From Trematomus loennbergii (lineage: Eukaryota > Chordata > Actinopteri > Perciformes > Nototheniidae), in NCBI GenBank assembly GCA_012861695.1, contig JAAOOA010000028.1, positions 11,324,470 through 11,388,469 on the forward strand: DNA of 64,000 bases, in the 5' to 3' direction. Numbering within the stretch: position 1 is the first letter of the stretch; the number at the start of each line of letters is the position of its first letter. Below are positions 1 through 19,683 of this stretch, piece by piece. The position numbers and the translations under genes were made by a program. The notes under the pieces were generated by a model that saw only the letters and a list, made by a program, of their open reading frames with translations, had not been told where the DNA came from and did not search any database.

Positions 1-1399
1 AGACTTATTATGGACACAGTTTCACACTATCCTCTTTTCCTTCCTGGCCAGCTTTTGAGAGCAATGAATGATTGCTGAGAGCTCTGCTTTGTTCCCCACG
101 TCCGTTTGGATAAGGTCCACGCACAAACTCCCACCATCACACAGGCACCAACACAAACACACAAAACCATTGGATTTGTTCCCATACTATGAGGTCTCTC
201 TCCCTAAGCTCCCTTATTGAGATAGCCAGCCAACCATCAGGCCTCTATGGACCCGCTCCACAAGGACCGTCCAACCCAGCAGATGTTGCCTCAGTGGGCC
301 AGCAGCAAACACTGCCCGGTGGGACTAATGCAGAGAAGAGGACTGGCACTGCTCAGCGTGTCCGGCTGCTCATTCCACACACACACAGAGAGACACACAC
401 ACAAACACAACCACTTGCAACACACTCCATATGCACCATTTGTCAAGATTGTGCTGAGTTGCACTCAACTCCAGGGTGGAGTTGGCAACCTGCAGAGCAG
501 CCTCTAATTTTTAATGATAGTATCTTTTACACTTGATTTCACACCAGACCCTTACTGTATCTTGCAACTATGCATTTTTCAGAAAAGATTACATCTACAA
601 ACAGTATGGATGTATGGATATGGGTGAAAGCTAGGTCCATCAATGTGCAATGCAGCAATCTGGCAATCTTTAGTGTTTGTAGTATCTTGAAAGTGGCTTT
701 ATAGCTGCATATTAAGCATTGTTGTACTTGACTTGGTTGTTTGTATACTTTTTACAAACCATACATTATAGCTTACAAACAGAGGGTGGTGGGTAAGGGG
801 TGGTCCACTCCATTTCTGCCTCCAGTCTCCAAATTTGATCGACCTTTGTTGAACTCTCAAGAAACACTTCACTCTACCCTTAGAAACTTTCAGTCGTAGC
901 TCCACTATAACAAGTCCAGGATAGCCCGGGAAGCCTTTAAGAGACATGTGTCAAGTGGCTGTGCTTCGCAGTGTTAATAATATGCAATCTGCCCACTCAC
1001 CAGAGACTTCCTCCTACATTGACACTGCCACTGCTTTCCATCTCGCTCCTTGCTCTGTCCTCCAGGAGTGGCATGTGATTGGCTGAAGTCAAGAGGAAGG
1101 GCACATCAGCCTGCATGCTAACTGTCACAAGTGACCAGAGGGAGAGTGACTGTATGGGGCAGGGCGGGGATGTTGTTGAGGCAGGGATGAGCGTGTAAGG
1201 ATAATACAGTGGATGTGCTTACTGTCATTAGTCATTGCAAACTCAAATTAGTATTTAACTGTTTTAAGAAAGTATATTATTGACAACCAGTCAGCTGGAA
1301 GAAAGACTTTGTAACTGACAGAAATGTCTTGTAATTACTGTATGAAGTCTGATTTATAATATCACCTGCGCTTACCTTCCCACCCTTTTTTCCCCCAAG
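1..1399 (+). other. ephb1: Intron of ephb1 (partial, 5' end outside window)
   Basis: This is the sequence upstream of the first visible Eph exon. It ends in a pyrimidine-rich run followed by CAAG at 1396-1399, a usable AG acceptor. I searched it for the preceding kinase exon, which should carry the activation-loop and WTAPE-type motifs, and did not find it, so that exon lies outside the window. A short CA-rich patch occurs near 378-410. The open frames at 189-536 and 247-507 have no recognisable domain and are taken as chance. Confidence 0.75.
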
Positions 1400-1593
1400 G
1401 TGATTAACGCAATTGAACAGGACTACCGTCTTCCACCCCCTATGGACTGCCCCAGTGCTCTGCACCAGTTGATGCTGGACTGTTGGCAGAAGGACCGTAA
1501 CGTACGACCCCGCTTCGCCGACATCGTCAGCACCCTGGACAAGATGATCCGTAACCCCACCAGCCTCAAAGCTGTAGCCAACATCCCTGCAGT
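1400..1593 (+). CDS. ephb1: ephb1 exon: C-terminal end of the tyrosine kinase domain
   Basis: This exon encodes about 64 residues beginning [20 protein letters not shown] and ending ANIPAV. It corresponds to the last helices of the Eph receptor tyrosine kinase domain, including the family-typical [11 protein letters not shown] stretch and the RPRF motif of subdomain XI. Eph receptors are single-pass membrane receptors for ephrins in axon guidance and tissue boundary formation; this part lies in the cytoplasm. The acceptor AG is at 1398-1399 and the donor GTGAGT starts at 1594. The exon starts in phase 0 and leaves two bases (GT) of a valine codon that the next exon completes. The segment [11 protein letters not shown] after the kinase resembles EphB1 more than the corresponding EphB2 or EphB3 linker. 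The apparent stop TGA at 1595-1597 lies in the intron, so it is not a truncation. Confidence 0.95.
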
Positions 1594-2796
1594 GTGAGTA
1601 AAAGCACCTTTTTTCACAGCCCATGATATACGCGTTCACCCTGAAGTAGATATTAAGCTCAAGCAAATATGCCTTTCATCTGTTTATACATACAGTATTT
1701 ACACTTGCTGTCTCTACAAACTATCCAGCATGCACATGCTTACTTTTATCCTCTCATAAAATAAACATGAATGTATTACGGTTGATTGCATCAACCCTGA
1801 ACTTTTCATCCCCAGATCTTGTTGTTTCTGTTGCTTACAAATCTCAGCCATCCACAGTTGCATATTGGTTTTCGAAATTGTTACCCCATATTTATAGAGC
1901 CAACACATGTTCTTAGACACCTTCAAATAATAGAAACATCTTATCTACATACAAATGTATAAAGCTTTATGGGTTATTTTGTAGAGGCACCATTGACCTT
2001 TTTTTAATCTTACCCAGACCTTGTTTTAGGCCTTTTTTTCCACCCTTTCTCGAACATCCTCTCAAACTTGGCCAGATTCTCTATGGACTTTCTGTGAACT
2101 GTGAGCTTCAGGTTTCTTCAAAGATTTTCCGTTCCAATTTCTAGGCTTTGGTTGGGCCACTGAGGGTCATTCAGAGACTTGTCCCGGAGCCACTTGTTTT
2201 GGCTGCATGCTTTGTGCTGCTGCCATGTTGAAAGGGGGACTTTTGGCCTGTTGTGAGTTTGAGGATGTGCAATGGAGCATGTTTTTCCCTCGAGGTCCCT
2301 TTTGTATTTAGCCCTATTCACAGTTCTTTAATTGTGACCAGTTTCTTAATGTCTCACAGTGAGAAATATCACAATAGCATGCTTTCTATAAGTAATAGTA
2401 TTGGCCAGGTTATGAGTGGTGGCTTTATCTTTGCGAGTTAAAGCACTTGGCATGAAGGCCAAGGAGTAATGGTTTTCTCTAATGGTACTAGAGACTCTTT
2501 GTGTGCTTTTATAAAACATTTGAATAGTTGGATAGGTAGGTAGATAGATATAGTGTAAAGTATAACACCTACATGTGTTACATAAAAAATCAAGGGTCAG
2601 AAACACTTTCCAAAGCCAATATTCGCACAGTACACAGATACGGACACACTTTTTCCTTCTCCGTCTCGCATCCTCGCACACACACCAACGCAAACGCCAT
2701 AACAACAGTTTCTCTCCTTAATATTTCATCAAAGCCTTGCTCTAAACTTGCTTGCTCTTACCTTCCCCCCCCCCCTCCTTTCCTCTCCCTCTCCAG
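1594..2796 (+). other. ephb1: ephb1 intron with an embedded Tc1-like remnant
   Basis: This 1,203-bp intron has a GTGAGT donor at 1594-1599 and a long C/T-rich tract (about 2760-2794) before the AG at 2795-2796. It is phase 2. A decayed Tc1-like transposase fragment lies inside it in antisense orientation at about 2015-2330 (listed separately). Nothing else is recognised. Confidence 0.9.
2015..2330 (-). pseudogene. Decayed Tc1/mariner transposase fragment in ephb1 intron
   Basis: Read on the minus strand, 2118-2321 encodes a stretch containing KWLRDKSLND and QWPNQS. These match the conserved region after the second catalytic Asp of Tc1-like transposases, where the family reads WLRDKS then EWPSQSPDLNP. 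The catalytic DPKH-type motif is degraded and the NPIEHLW motif is lost to substitutions and a frameshift. Homology at the DNA level continues toward 2015 as the typical 3' part, with a recognisable 'leucine-prolin-lysine-phenylalanine-glutamate-arginine' like region, but not in one frame. No terminal inverted repeats are visible, so this is an internal fragment of an old insertion. It lies opposite to the host gene. The assignment rests on motif recognition only. Confidence 0.7.
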
Positions 2797-2952
2797 GCCT
2801 TCGCAGCCACTGCTGGACAGATCCATACCTGACTTCAACACCTTCAGCTCAGTAGAGGACTGGCTCGGTGCCATTAAGATGAGCCAGTACAGAGACAACT
2901 TCCTCAACTCAGGCTTTACCTCCCTGCAGCTGGTGGCTCAAATGACCTCAGA
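2797..2952 (+). CDS. ephb1: ephb1 exon: linker and first part of the SAM domain
   Basis: The first base completes the valine split by the preceding intron, followed by PSQPLLDRSIPDFNTFSSVE and then the SAM domain start (DWLGAIKMSQYRDNFLNSGF). The linker PSQPLLDRSIPDF is the EphB1 version; EphB2 and EphB3 differ here. The SAM domain mediates receptor clustering and adaptor binding, and the Tyr in MSQYRDNF is the conserved SAM tyrosine of Eph receptors. The acceptor AG is at 2795-2796 and the donor GTGAGT starts at 2953. The exon is 156 bp and phase 2 at both ends. The TGA at 2954-2956 is intronic. Confidence 0.95.
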
Positions 2953-3714
2953 GTGAGTTCACCTGCCCGTCTGCAAACAGATTCAAAGCCATATGGCACT
3001 TAGATTGACACACTTGAATAAATTAACTCATCTTCAAGTGCATTTATTTTTAGCATGAATGCGCCCAGTGAATCAAGTCTTTAAATGATAGCATTGAATT
3101 AAAGCCTGTACTTGGTAATGCATACACATATAACAGAGTCACTGTGGAAAAAAAATTCCATCCATGCTCTTCCAATATTATAAGTGCTATCTACAAAATA
3201 ATTCATTTTATTTGCACAATTTTCTAAAATGGATAAGTATGTTAAACCTTTAGATGCATATTTGATGGAGCGTATTTATTTTCTGTTATTGATGTGGAGT
3301 ATTTTAGAGTGGGTCATGACAGCATTTCCTGTAGCTTGTGATACCAATTGACACAAATATTGCAGTTCATTTATTTTAATTAGCAATGTTGCTTGATCTG
3401 CAAATGTTCGTGAGAATGTGAAATCATTCAAACATTTATTTTATATTAAATATGTATGCTCCAGGCTTGGTGACATTTATATATTCTATTGGCAATGCAA
3501 AGCAACATGTATTATTTTCTCAAGTGATATAATTCATTTTGTAAATGTGTGTTGCCACTAGCTTTCCACCCTGAAATTGCCCTTTCATATATACAGCAAT
3601 GTAAGGGCTGTACATTTGTAAATCCCTTCATACTCAAATTCCATCTTCAACATGATGGAAAGCCTTTCATCTATTGCTTTTCAATTTTCTTTCTCTCTGC
3701 CTCTTTTTCTCTAG
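2953..3714 (+). other. ephb1: ephb1 last intron
   Basis: This is a 762-bp AT-rich intron in phase 2, with donor GTGAGT at 2953-2958 and acceptor TTTTTCTCTAG ending at 3714. I see no repeat or gene in it. Confidence 0.9.
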
Positions 3715-3823
3715 GGACTTGCTGAGAATAGGAGTGACCCTGGCAGGCCATCAGAAGAAGATCCTCAGTAATATCCAGATCATGAGGGTGCAGATGAGCC
3801 AGTCACCCACGACTATGGCATGA
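3715..3823 (+). CDS. ephb1: ephb1 terminal coding exon: end of SAM domain and C-terminus
   Basis: The first base completes a Glu codon (MTSE), and the frame continues [20 protein letters not shown] to the C-terminus MSQSPTTMA, with a TGA stop at 3821-3823. AGHQKKIL is the signature of the last long SAM helix in Eph receptors. The tail SQSPTTMA is close to mammalian EphB1 (SQSPTAMA as I recall it) and unlike the VEV or VQV PDZ ligands of EphB2 and EphB3, so this is the best single argument for ephb1. The three exons in the window give 152 C-terminal residues. There is no frameshift or premature stop. Confidence 0.95.
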
Positions 3824-4725
3824 CTACAGGGGGCGCTGTGCCATGGAGCGGGCAGCATTCGTAGGACCAACAGCAATGGCAGCCCTCGAATGACCCCCGA
3901 TCCATCGGAACGCGCCAGAGTCGAGACTATTGTCTTAATCTAATCCACTAACGTGACAACAGGAGACCAGGGTCCTCACCACCACATGGTTAACAGCTAT
4001 CACCCTTCATGTAATCCACACCAGGAGTTCAGGGTCAAGACTTGTAACTGTTTCTCCATTTATCGATGAATGGAAGACAGATATCAGTTGCTGCGGTTAT
4101 GGACTGCCATGCATATCATTGTAAACCAAAATAACTCCAACAACCCGACATCGCCACGTGGAATCTCTCACAATTTCAGACCATATGGTAAAATGAGTGA
4201 TATTGTACTTCTATATTATCTGGACTAGAAGATGTTCAAATTGTAAACAGAAGTGTGAGCCATTTATAAACAACGTGTGAACTGTGATTTTACCGTCGTC
4301 AATGTGTTCGATGAAGATGCCTTGACCTGGCCAGAAATCAGTCCAAGAAGAAAAAGCAATTACCAGTACGAATAATTAGAGGGAGAAGAATACAGGGATG
4401 TACAGTGGAGCGCCATTTCCAACTTTCACATCATCCTTTGCTCGTTTGAGGAATTTGAAAATGGTATCGTAAATGGACTGGTGAACATTAAGAGCCAGTT
4501 ACATTTTTGTCTTTTACCATCTGTTTGTTTGTTTTCGTTTTTTTTATCACTATAGCAAGATGCCGCTCACTCGTATTTTAACTTTAACACTACCTGTGGA
4601 GTCCTGGGTGGAAGGCCTGCCAAAGGACTTCTCAACCAGCCCCACCCAGATTCAGAGAATATAAATATGTTTATCTCTTGCTAAATATGATTATATCTTT
4701 CATAATAAACCTTCATATTGAAGGT
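3824..4725 (+). other. ephb1: ephb1 3'UTR (proximal polyadenylation)
   Basis: Sequence after the stop codon contains no further conserved coding frame. An AATAAA hexamer at 4704-4709 is followed by a GT-rich stretch (about 4728-4748), as expected for a cleavage site near 4725, which gives a UTR of about 900 nt. The exact cleavage site cannot be read from the sequence. Confidence 0.6.
4704..4709 (+). promoter_or_regulatory. ephb1: Polyadenylation signal AATAAA (proximal, ephb1)
   Basis: This is the first canonical AATAAA found downstream of the ephb1 stop codon, about 880 nt after it, with a T/GT-rich element downstream. Its use is inferred. Confidence 0.55.
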
Positions 4726-7411
4726 GATATGTATGAATATGTATGTACAGATCTCTCTGCTTGCATTTTTGGCAAAGACATGTTTGTTGACTAGATTGTG
4801 ATAGACACATGCAATGTGTAGATTCCCTACGGTGCCCTGGTTCCTTTACGATGACCGAACAACAGACACTGGCTTGTACGGCCATCCTGACTCAATCTTA
4901 GCCTGAAGAAAAACACTAAAGGAACTGTGGGCAAATAATTGGTATTGTAGATCAATATGAAACATTCTGTAGGATTTAAAATAATTTACAAAATATCCAT
5001 TTATTGGAGATCATGTTTAATGTGGGTGTACACATGCTGTCTCTTGCTGGTGAGCACTTACTTGTACAGATATGTTTTATGTTTTTATTTCTTTTTGTTC
5101 TGTTGTTGATGTTTGTGTTGGGAGTGTTCAGCCCCATCCAGAGGGGAGGGAAAACCAAACCCACGCCTTGGCCGACCCAGATCCATGGTAAATACCCACT
5201 AATCACACAGGAAAAAACACTTCCTAACATCACATTGCTCTGTTTCTGGTAGATTTTATTTCAGGCAAATCCAGTTAGTCCTTCTCATGGGTGCTGCAGA
5301 TATCTTGGTCAAGGCAACATTCCCTGCAAGTTTGAAATGCATAAGAGAGTAGCTAATCATAGAACTGGAAATTGGAGTGAAAGAGCATCACTTCTCTTCA
5401 CAGTAAAATGAGCATCTGGGCTGAGGTTTGCCAACAGACGCCTGATGCCATTCCTGTGAACACACAGGCTTAAACAGCCCACACGGGCACACTGCTCACA
5501 GTGTAGCAAAGCCTCCCATACACTGCTGCAAGTATGCTGCTGAGTAAATCTATGCATTCTCACTATATGCTGCTGCCATATGGGGTAGGCAGGTTGAGCA
5601 CAAACGCTGTTGTGCCACAGAGAGTTTCATATATCTCTCCATAAGTCTTGGCTGCAGGAACTGGTGTATGAAAATCACTCTTTGGTAGTATCTGATTGCA
5701 AGATGTCTACATTGTTCCCAGGGGATGAGGGATGGCTGTCTTTGGAATTACACGGCAGTATTTTTGGAATATATTTTCAGCATAGCTCTGGGTAGTGCAC
5801 AAGGATGATTTCTCTTTTTTAAGGCTGTTGATGGTCTTTTATGATTGCAGTGGGATTGGTCGGTGCAATGAGACAGTGTCAGGAAACCTTGGTGATGAGT
5901 AGTAGAGGTTTGTTTCCCTTGAGGCTTGCTTGCTTCAGGCTTTGGGGACTTTTTGCCATGTTTTATAAATCAAGTGTTAGCAATAACAACACTTGCCTTT
6001 AGTAGTGAAAGCAAACTGACCTGAAGGTTCCTGTGGTAATATTCCTTTGACATCCAGCCATGGCAGACAATTATCATGAGATATTGTAGTGTCACTTATC
6101 TGCATTAGCTGAGACCCTGCTGAAATCCCTTTTGGCCCTATTTGAAGAGACGTGAATGAATATGGTTCTAACCACCTTGGTCCCAAAATTAGAAATTGAT
6201 GGCAGGCCCATTAGCAGATTATTAAGTATACTCACCACCCTCAAGTCATCTTCCTCCCCCTCCTTCTCCCTCTGTCTGTCCTGCCCTCTCTGCCTGTCTA
6301 CACCCCCTAGCTGGCACAACTCCAGCTTGTTTACCCTGGGTGTAACCAAGCTGTCCTGGGCCAGGCTGGGCAGGGCTGGGCCATGACTGCTCTGTCCTGA
6401 GAAATGGTTAGCTCCATGCTCCAGTGGGCCCAGGCAGGGGTGCAAACACCTGCTGAGACCCCCTTCTGAAAGGCATCTGATCAGCCAGCGGGGAGGAAGA
6501 CTGATGGGAACAACAAAAAAACAAACACACACACTTAGGAACCCTCATTATGTTATACCCACGACTGTTTTCCAGCCTGATGCTTAATGAAGGGAAAGTG
6601 TGCAGGGCCCAGAGTGTGTGCATATGGGAGATAGGGGGATGAGTCAGTGTGCAGGAGGAAGGGGATGGCATAAAGATAGGTTGTTAGATGAAAGTCAGAA
6701 AGTAAGCTCATTGAAGTAAATCAGTTCCTTTCATCTTACAGTATGGTTTATGTGGCAACATCTTTGTCCTTGTATTATGTTGATTTCTTTGGTTTAGTTT
6801 GGTAAAGGAAAATACTGTAATCAAGCTGCTAGTTTGCCTAATGGGCAAAATCCATTGCTTTCTCCTTTCAATAGTGCAAGCCATTGATTTACCAACTATT
6901 TCTGAATATGATCATATGCTTCTTGAGATTGGCAGAAATCCCTTTAGCTGAAGCCAATGATTCAATTTGAATGCATTAGTCCTCTATTCAGCTCAGTCTC
7001 GTGTGTTTGCTTTTCAACCCAAGAGCCTGTGAATGGGACGATATAATGTATTCATTATGAAACAGTGTAATTCTCCATTTGCTCTGTTTGTCTTTCTAAA
7101 TATGTGACAGTAATGACACTCCAATATGATAAATGGAAAGGGCGGGTCACCATCCCTCTCTGAGAGTCGTTTCACATGGATGCCATTCATCACAGACTGA
7201 TACAAAACACAGGAACAGAGCTTGTTAAACGTTTCACGGTGCTGTAACTGTCGAAGGAGGGACCAATGATCCTTTTAGTAGTGGATTTCATGCCTGTCAT
7301 TTACGGTATAGGGTAGAGCAGTAGAGGCTGTGTTCACCTGAAAACAATCTGACTCAACACCCTACAAAACGTATAAAAAAACCCTGTTCTCTTTTTTCCC
7401 CTCTGTTTCAG
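4726..7411. other. Non-coding, downstream of ephb1; nothing recognised
   Basis: No coding exon or mobile element is recognised. A C/T-rich patch is present at about 6238-6300. The open frames here, including overlapping ones at 6092-6532 on the minus strand, lack domains or family-like sequence. The stretch may be distal 3'UTR if the polyadenylation signal at 7854 belongs to ephb1. Confidence 0.5.
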
Positions 7412-7875
7412 ACTGTGGACTCAAAGATACACACACATATAAAAACAGCACACACATACACTTCATGTACACACTTTACACACACACCCTGAACACTTGC
7501 AATTGCTTCGGTCAGCCAGGCAGGAAGAACAGGTGAAATGGGACCTTTCCAGGAGACCAGTCACAACCTCCCCCTATAGGTACACACTGGATGGTGGAGC
7601 TGAATATGAGTGTGAAAATGTCATAGTTTGTTTATGTGTGCGTGAGAGAGAGAGTGAACGTATGTGTTTGTTTGTGAGTAACAGGCACATTTGTGTATAC
7701 AGACATTTATGTGTGCACAGGTACGTTGTTTAAGAGCGTGAACAATTATTATTTTTTTGTCTCTGTATAGCTACCACTTGTAAATTGTGACAAGTACGTG
7801 TCAAGAGTTTGTAAGCTGTAACTTTCTGAAAACTATTGTACTAAAATGCACTCAATAAACGCCTTGGAAAACAAG
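7412..7875 (+). other. Possible alternative or distal 3' terminal exon
   Basis: A strong acceptor-like tract (TCTTTTTTCCCCTCTGTTTCAG) ends at 7411, and an AATAAA lies at 7854-7859. The segment between is CA- and TG-rich and has only a short open frame (7497-7733) with no recognisable protein. This arrangement would suit an alternative last exon of ephb1 or the end of a long 3'UTR (about 4 kb from the stop codon). It is inferred from signals only. Confidence 0.25.
7854..7859 (+). promoter_or_regulatory. Polyadenylation signal AATAAA (candidate distal)
   Basis: A canonical hexamer in the same strand as ephb1, 4.0 kb past its stop codon, following a stretch that looks like a 3'UTR end (TTGTACTAAAATGCACTC). 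Such hexamers also occur by chance in AT-rich DNA. Confidence 0.3.
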
Positions 7876-16409
<8,534 letters not shown>

Positions 16410-16458
16410 GCTGGAGCTGTTGTTGTGGCTGCTGCTGCTGCTATTGTTGTTGTTGATT
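16410..16458 (+). repeat. TTG/CTG trinucleotide-rich patch
   Basis: Short runs of GTT and GCT triplets (GTTGTTGT, GCTGCTGCTGCT, TTGTTGTTG) over about 50 bp. It encodes poly-Leu in one frame by composition only. Confidence 0.8.
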
Positions 16459-16615
16459 GTTTTTAATCTTGCAGAGTGTTGGACATCAAACAGACTAACC
16501 AAGGCTACCCCTGAGTGGGTGATGTACCAACAGACTCAAGGCAGTAAGTGTGTGTGCATGTGTGTGAATGTGAAAAAGAACAAAATACAGGTGTAACTTT
16601 GTATTCATGCAAATA

Positions 16616-16618
<3 letters not shown>

Positions 16619-16666
<48 letters not shown>

Positions 16667-16696
16667 GGTGTGTGTGTGGTGTGTGTGTGTGTGTGT

Positions 16697-16724
<28 letters not shown>
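16619..16724 (+). repeat. Interrupted (GT)n microsatellite
   Basis: A GT array of about 106 bp broken by single-base changes (TTGG, TGGT, TTGT), typical of an ageing dinucleotide repeat. Confidence 0.95.
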
Positions 16725-16729
<5 letters not shown>

Positions 16730-19294
16730 TGCTGAACCTCCTATCAGGCCTTAGATAAGCTGCAGCTATGCTAGGTCAGGTCCTCTGAGAATTAAACCTA
16801 TAGCAACCCAAGACCACTGCTCAGATAGGAGATTCCTCAGAGTCAGGCCAATTACTTCACGTGGGAGACATGAGGTTGGCTTGAGGGAATGTGTGTGTAC
16901 TGTATGTGTATGTGACCTTTATATGAAGCACGTTTTTTTCTCATACGTCTAACCTTCCCTAACCTTGTATGCACAGGTGAGGCTTGATGCATGGTGAGAT
17001 TGTCTAAAATCCTTCAGCATGCTTGTAAGCTGAACATTCTGTTTTGGCCTAAAGCATGTTCAGAAGACTTTTCTCAAACTTTTATAGTATTGAAAAAGAT
17101 ATAACTATTTCTCTGAATTCAGACCCCGCTGGGCTGAGGTTGGTCTGCCTTGGCTAGACTGCTCTGCTTCTAAAAGGTGGGGCCTTGAAGATTTAGTCTT
17201 TTGATCCTTTGTATTTCATCACTTTTCATTTTCACTAACGCCTTTACATTGGTTTGTTGTTGTCTAGCTATGTACTTGATTCTCAGTCAGTAGGTACGGA
17301 ACTTTTGAGCCCACTTCTTGGGTTAGCAAATCTGGTTCCAACGGATCCTTGACTTTACAAAATCTGGGCGAGTATTCATCTCTTTGTCCTTGTTGTTCTT
17401 TCTGGCAAAGTGAGTTAGGGTTTAGATGTTTTTTCTGGACTGGCATATGTGTTGGAATATATACCATTGCATTTTCTAGTGCAATAGTTCACAAACTTTC
17501 ACTTTTATACACATTTTTGACAGTGTTATTTAAGGACTTCAAAAGTATTTGCATCCAGGGCATCAAACACAAAACCTAAAGCAAGCTGATAAATTATTTA
17601 TATAAATACCTATGACCTTCACGATGCATACAGAAAAAGGTAGATGCAAAATACATTGTTCTCTGAGTCCTTCACAGAGAGATGATATTTAGAAATCCAA
17701 GTTCAGCTCACATCACCTTGAAGTTAGGCCTTAGCATTTTCTGAACATAAATTAGCATTTTATTAAACTCCCCTCTTACACAATATGAGACACAAAGTCT
17801 AAATAGTTGTAACATTAATGTTACAATGTGGTACCCCTTTTGTCACACTATGTAAGTGTAATCTGATAACACTATCACCAGAACCAAACAATTTATTTTA
17901 TGAGGAATAATAATGAGATGGATGACTATATAATACAGATACAGAGGAAAGAAGTAGCTCAATCAATTTAATGTGATACAAAAATAATCAGACAAATCTG
18001 TTTGAACAGGTAGTCCGCCACACTATAGATAGTGATAATCCAGGTTTCAGGGAAAAAATAAACTAGTTAATGAAACTGTCACCTAGTAGCAGATGCATCA
18101 AATTACCTTTCCATATCCCTTCCGTTTTAATGAAAAATGTGATCCCTGAAGCATTGGGCCTTAAAATGAAAGGATAGAGTTGTCAATTACTGTAATCCAT
18201 AATATGGGAAAATATATAAATCTAATCACTTAAGGACAGTCTTGGGTGTCTGATCAGACTTGAAATTAGGGGATATAAAGTTTGCAACTTTCAAATTGGA
18301 GAGGAAATGTGAGTTATTTTGTTACTCTGTGGGTTATTTCAATCCAGGACATCATGTTCCACTGGAATGATTTCCCTGGAACCAATCAGTGGTTCTGTGC
18401 ATAATCACGGGCTAGACTGGCTGGATTTCTTAGAACAAAATAAGACTCTAACATCCTCTAAGGAAAAGAGGGAAGGAGGAGAGGTGAGGAGAGGAGAGGA
18501 GAGAAGAGAAAACAGGACAAGAAAGAAGGGATCAAAAGAAACAAACCAAAGAAAACAGAAAGAAGGAGGTGGTCAAGACAAGGGGCAAGAGCAGGAGTAA
18601 ATAGTAAAGAGATGAAAGGAAAAGATAGTTATCACATTTTTTTTTTTAAAGAGGAGAGGAGAGTTAATGTAACGACTTGTATAAAGTGGATGGAGAGTAT
18701 TGTAAAGTAAGAATGGAAATATAACAGACCGAGAAGAGGAAGAGCAGCAGAGCAGAGAAAACAAATAGAATCGGGAAGAAAATAAATCTAGGATGCATGC
18801 AACAGGGAGCGGAAAGGAACAAAAGATAATAGCAGAGCAAAGCTTAATAGATCTCTTGCATCTGTACCCTGGATAGGGAGATATGTGTGTCTGCTCAGCG
18901 CTGCCAGATAGATAGGACAGCACAAGATGAATGAGCGGGGTAAATATGCTTGTGCTCATCCTAATACCACCATGGACATTCTGATGATAACAGCAGGTGT
19001 GTTATCATCTCTGTGTGTTCTTCAAATGTGTCTTTATCTTTGTGCGTCTGTCTGCAAATGCTGATACACTGGAGTTGTGAGTAGAGTGTGTGTATAATAC
19101 TAGTCATCAAAATGAATTTGTGTCTTATGTTGATTCAACGGGAAAGTCATTTGGGTTTTATATAAGCAAGGTATTGATATTTCTTATCCTTTGTTTCAGT
19201 GATTTTGTTTGTTTTATAATGTCTCAATCATATTTCAAAAAAATATTAAAATCAAAGTCAGAAAGTATTGAGAGGATTGATTACAACAGTACAA
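16725..19294. other. Non-coding with a purine-rich tract
   Basis: No gene is recognised. A purine-rich stretch at about 18461-18611 is listed separately. Open frames at 17264-17579 and on the minus strand at 18573-18959 are composition-driven. Confidence 0.45.
18461..18611 (+). repeat. Polypurine (GA-rich) tract
   Basis: About 150 bp are strongly purine-biased on the plus strand, with repeated GAGGAGAGG units around 18478-18508 and A-rich purines after. Purine bias persists more weakly to about 18800. It could adopt triplex structure; no function is evident. Confidence 0.8.
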
Positions 19295-19683
19295 TTAAAG
19301 GTGGGGTAGGTAAGTTTGAGAAACCGGCTCGATATCGCTAGAATTTGAAAATACACAGCCGGAGAAAATCTGCCACTTCCTTATAGAGCCCCTCCTCCAA
19401 CACACACGAACGCGCACATGACCAATGAGGGCACGAGATAAGTTTGTGCCCCGATGGAAGGCTGACAGGCAGGTAGGCCATCCAGTTATTTTAGCCGGGC
19501 CGGCTAAAATGATTGGTCGTGCTTTTTACAGTACTACGGCTTCCACAGATGACATTTTTTTATGGATTTTTTGTCAAAGCACTTAAGATATTCATTGCTA
19601 TCGGGATGTTAAGAGCATTCCATGGAATATTACAAAAAGTGTATCTCGAGCCGGTTTCTCAAACTTACCTACCCCACCTTTAA
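19295..19683. mobile_element. TTAA-flanked MITE with 37-bp terminal inverted repeats
   Basis: The left end reads TTAA then AGGTGGGGTAGGTAAGTTTG and on to GGCTCGA. The right end is its exact reverse complement over about 37 bp including the TTAA. The element between the TTAA copies is 381 bp (19299-19679). It has no transposase frame, so it is non-autonomous. A palindromic GC core (TTTTAGCCGGGCCGGCTAAAA) sits near 19490-19510. TTAA target duplication is known for the piggyBac and Kolobok superfamilies; which one applies cannot be told from the ends alone. Confidence 0.92.

Noticed and set aside
1595..1597. Apparent stop codon at the end of the Eph kinase exon
   Set aside because: It lies inside the GTGAGT donor; splicing to 2797 restores the valine codon and the EphB1 linker.
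6092..6532. 146-codon minus-strand frame downstream of ephb1
   Set aside because: Composition follows a C/T-rich stretch; no domain and no transcript signals.
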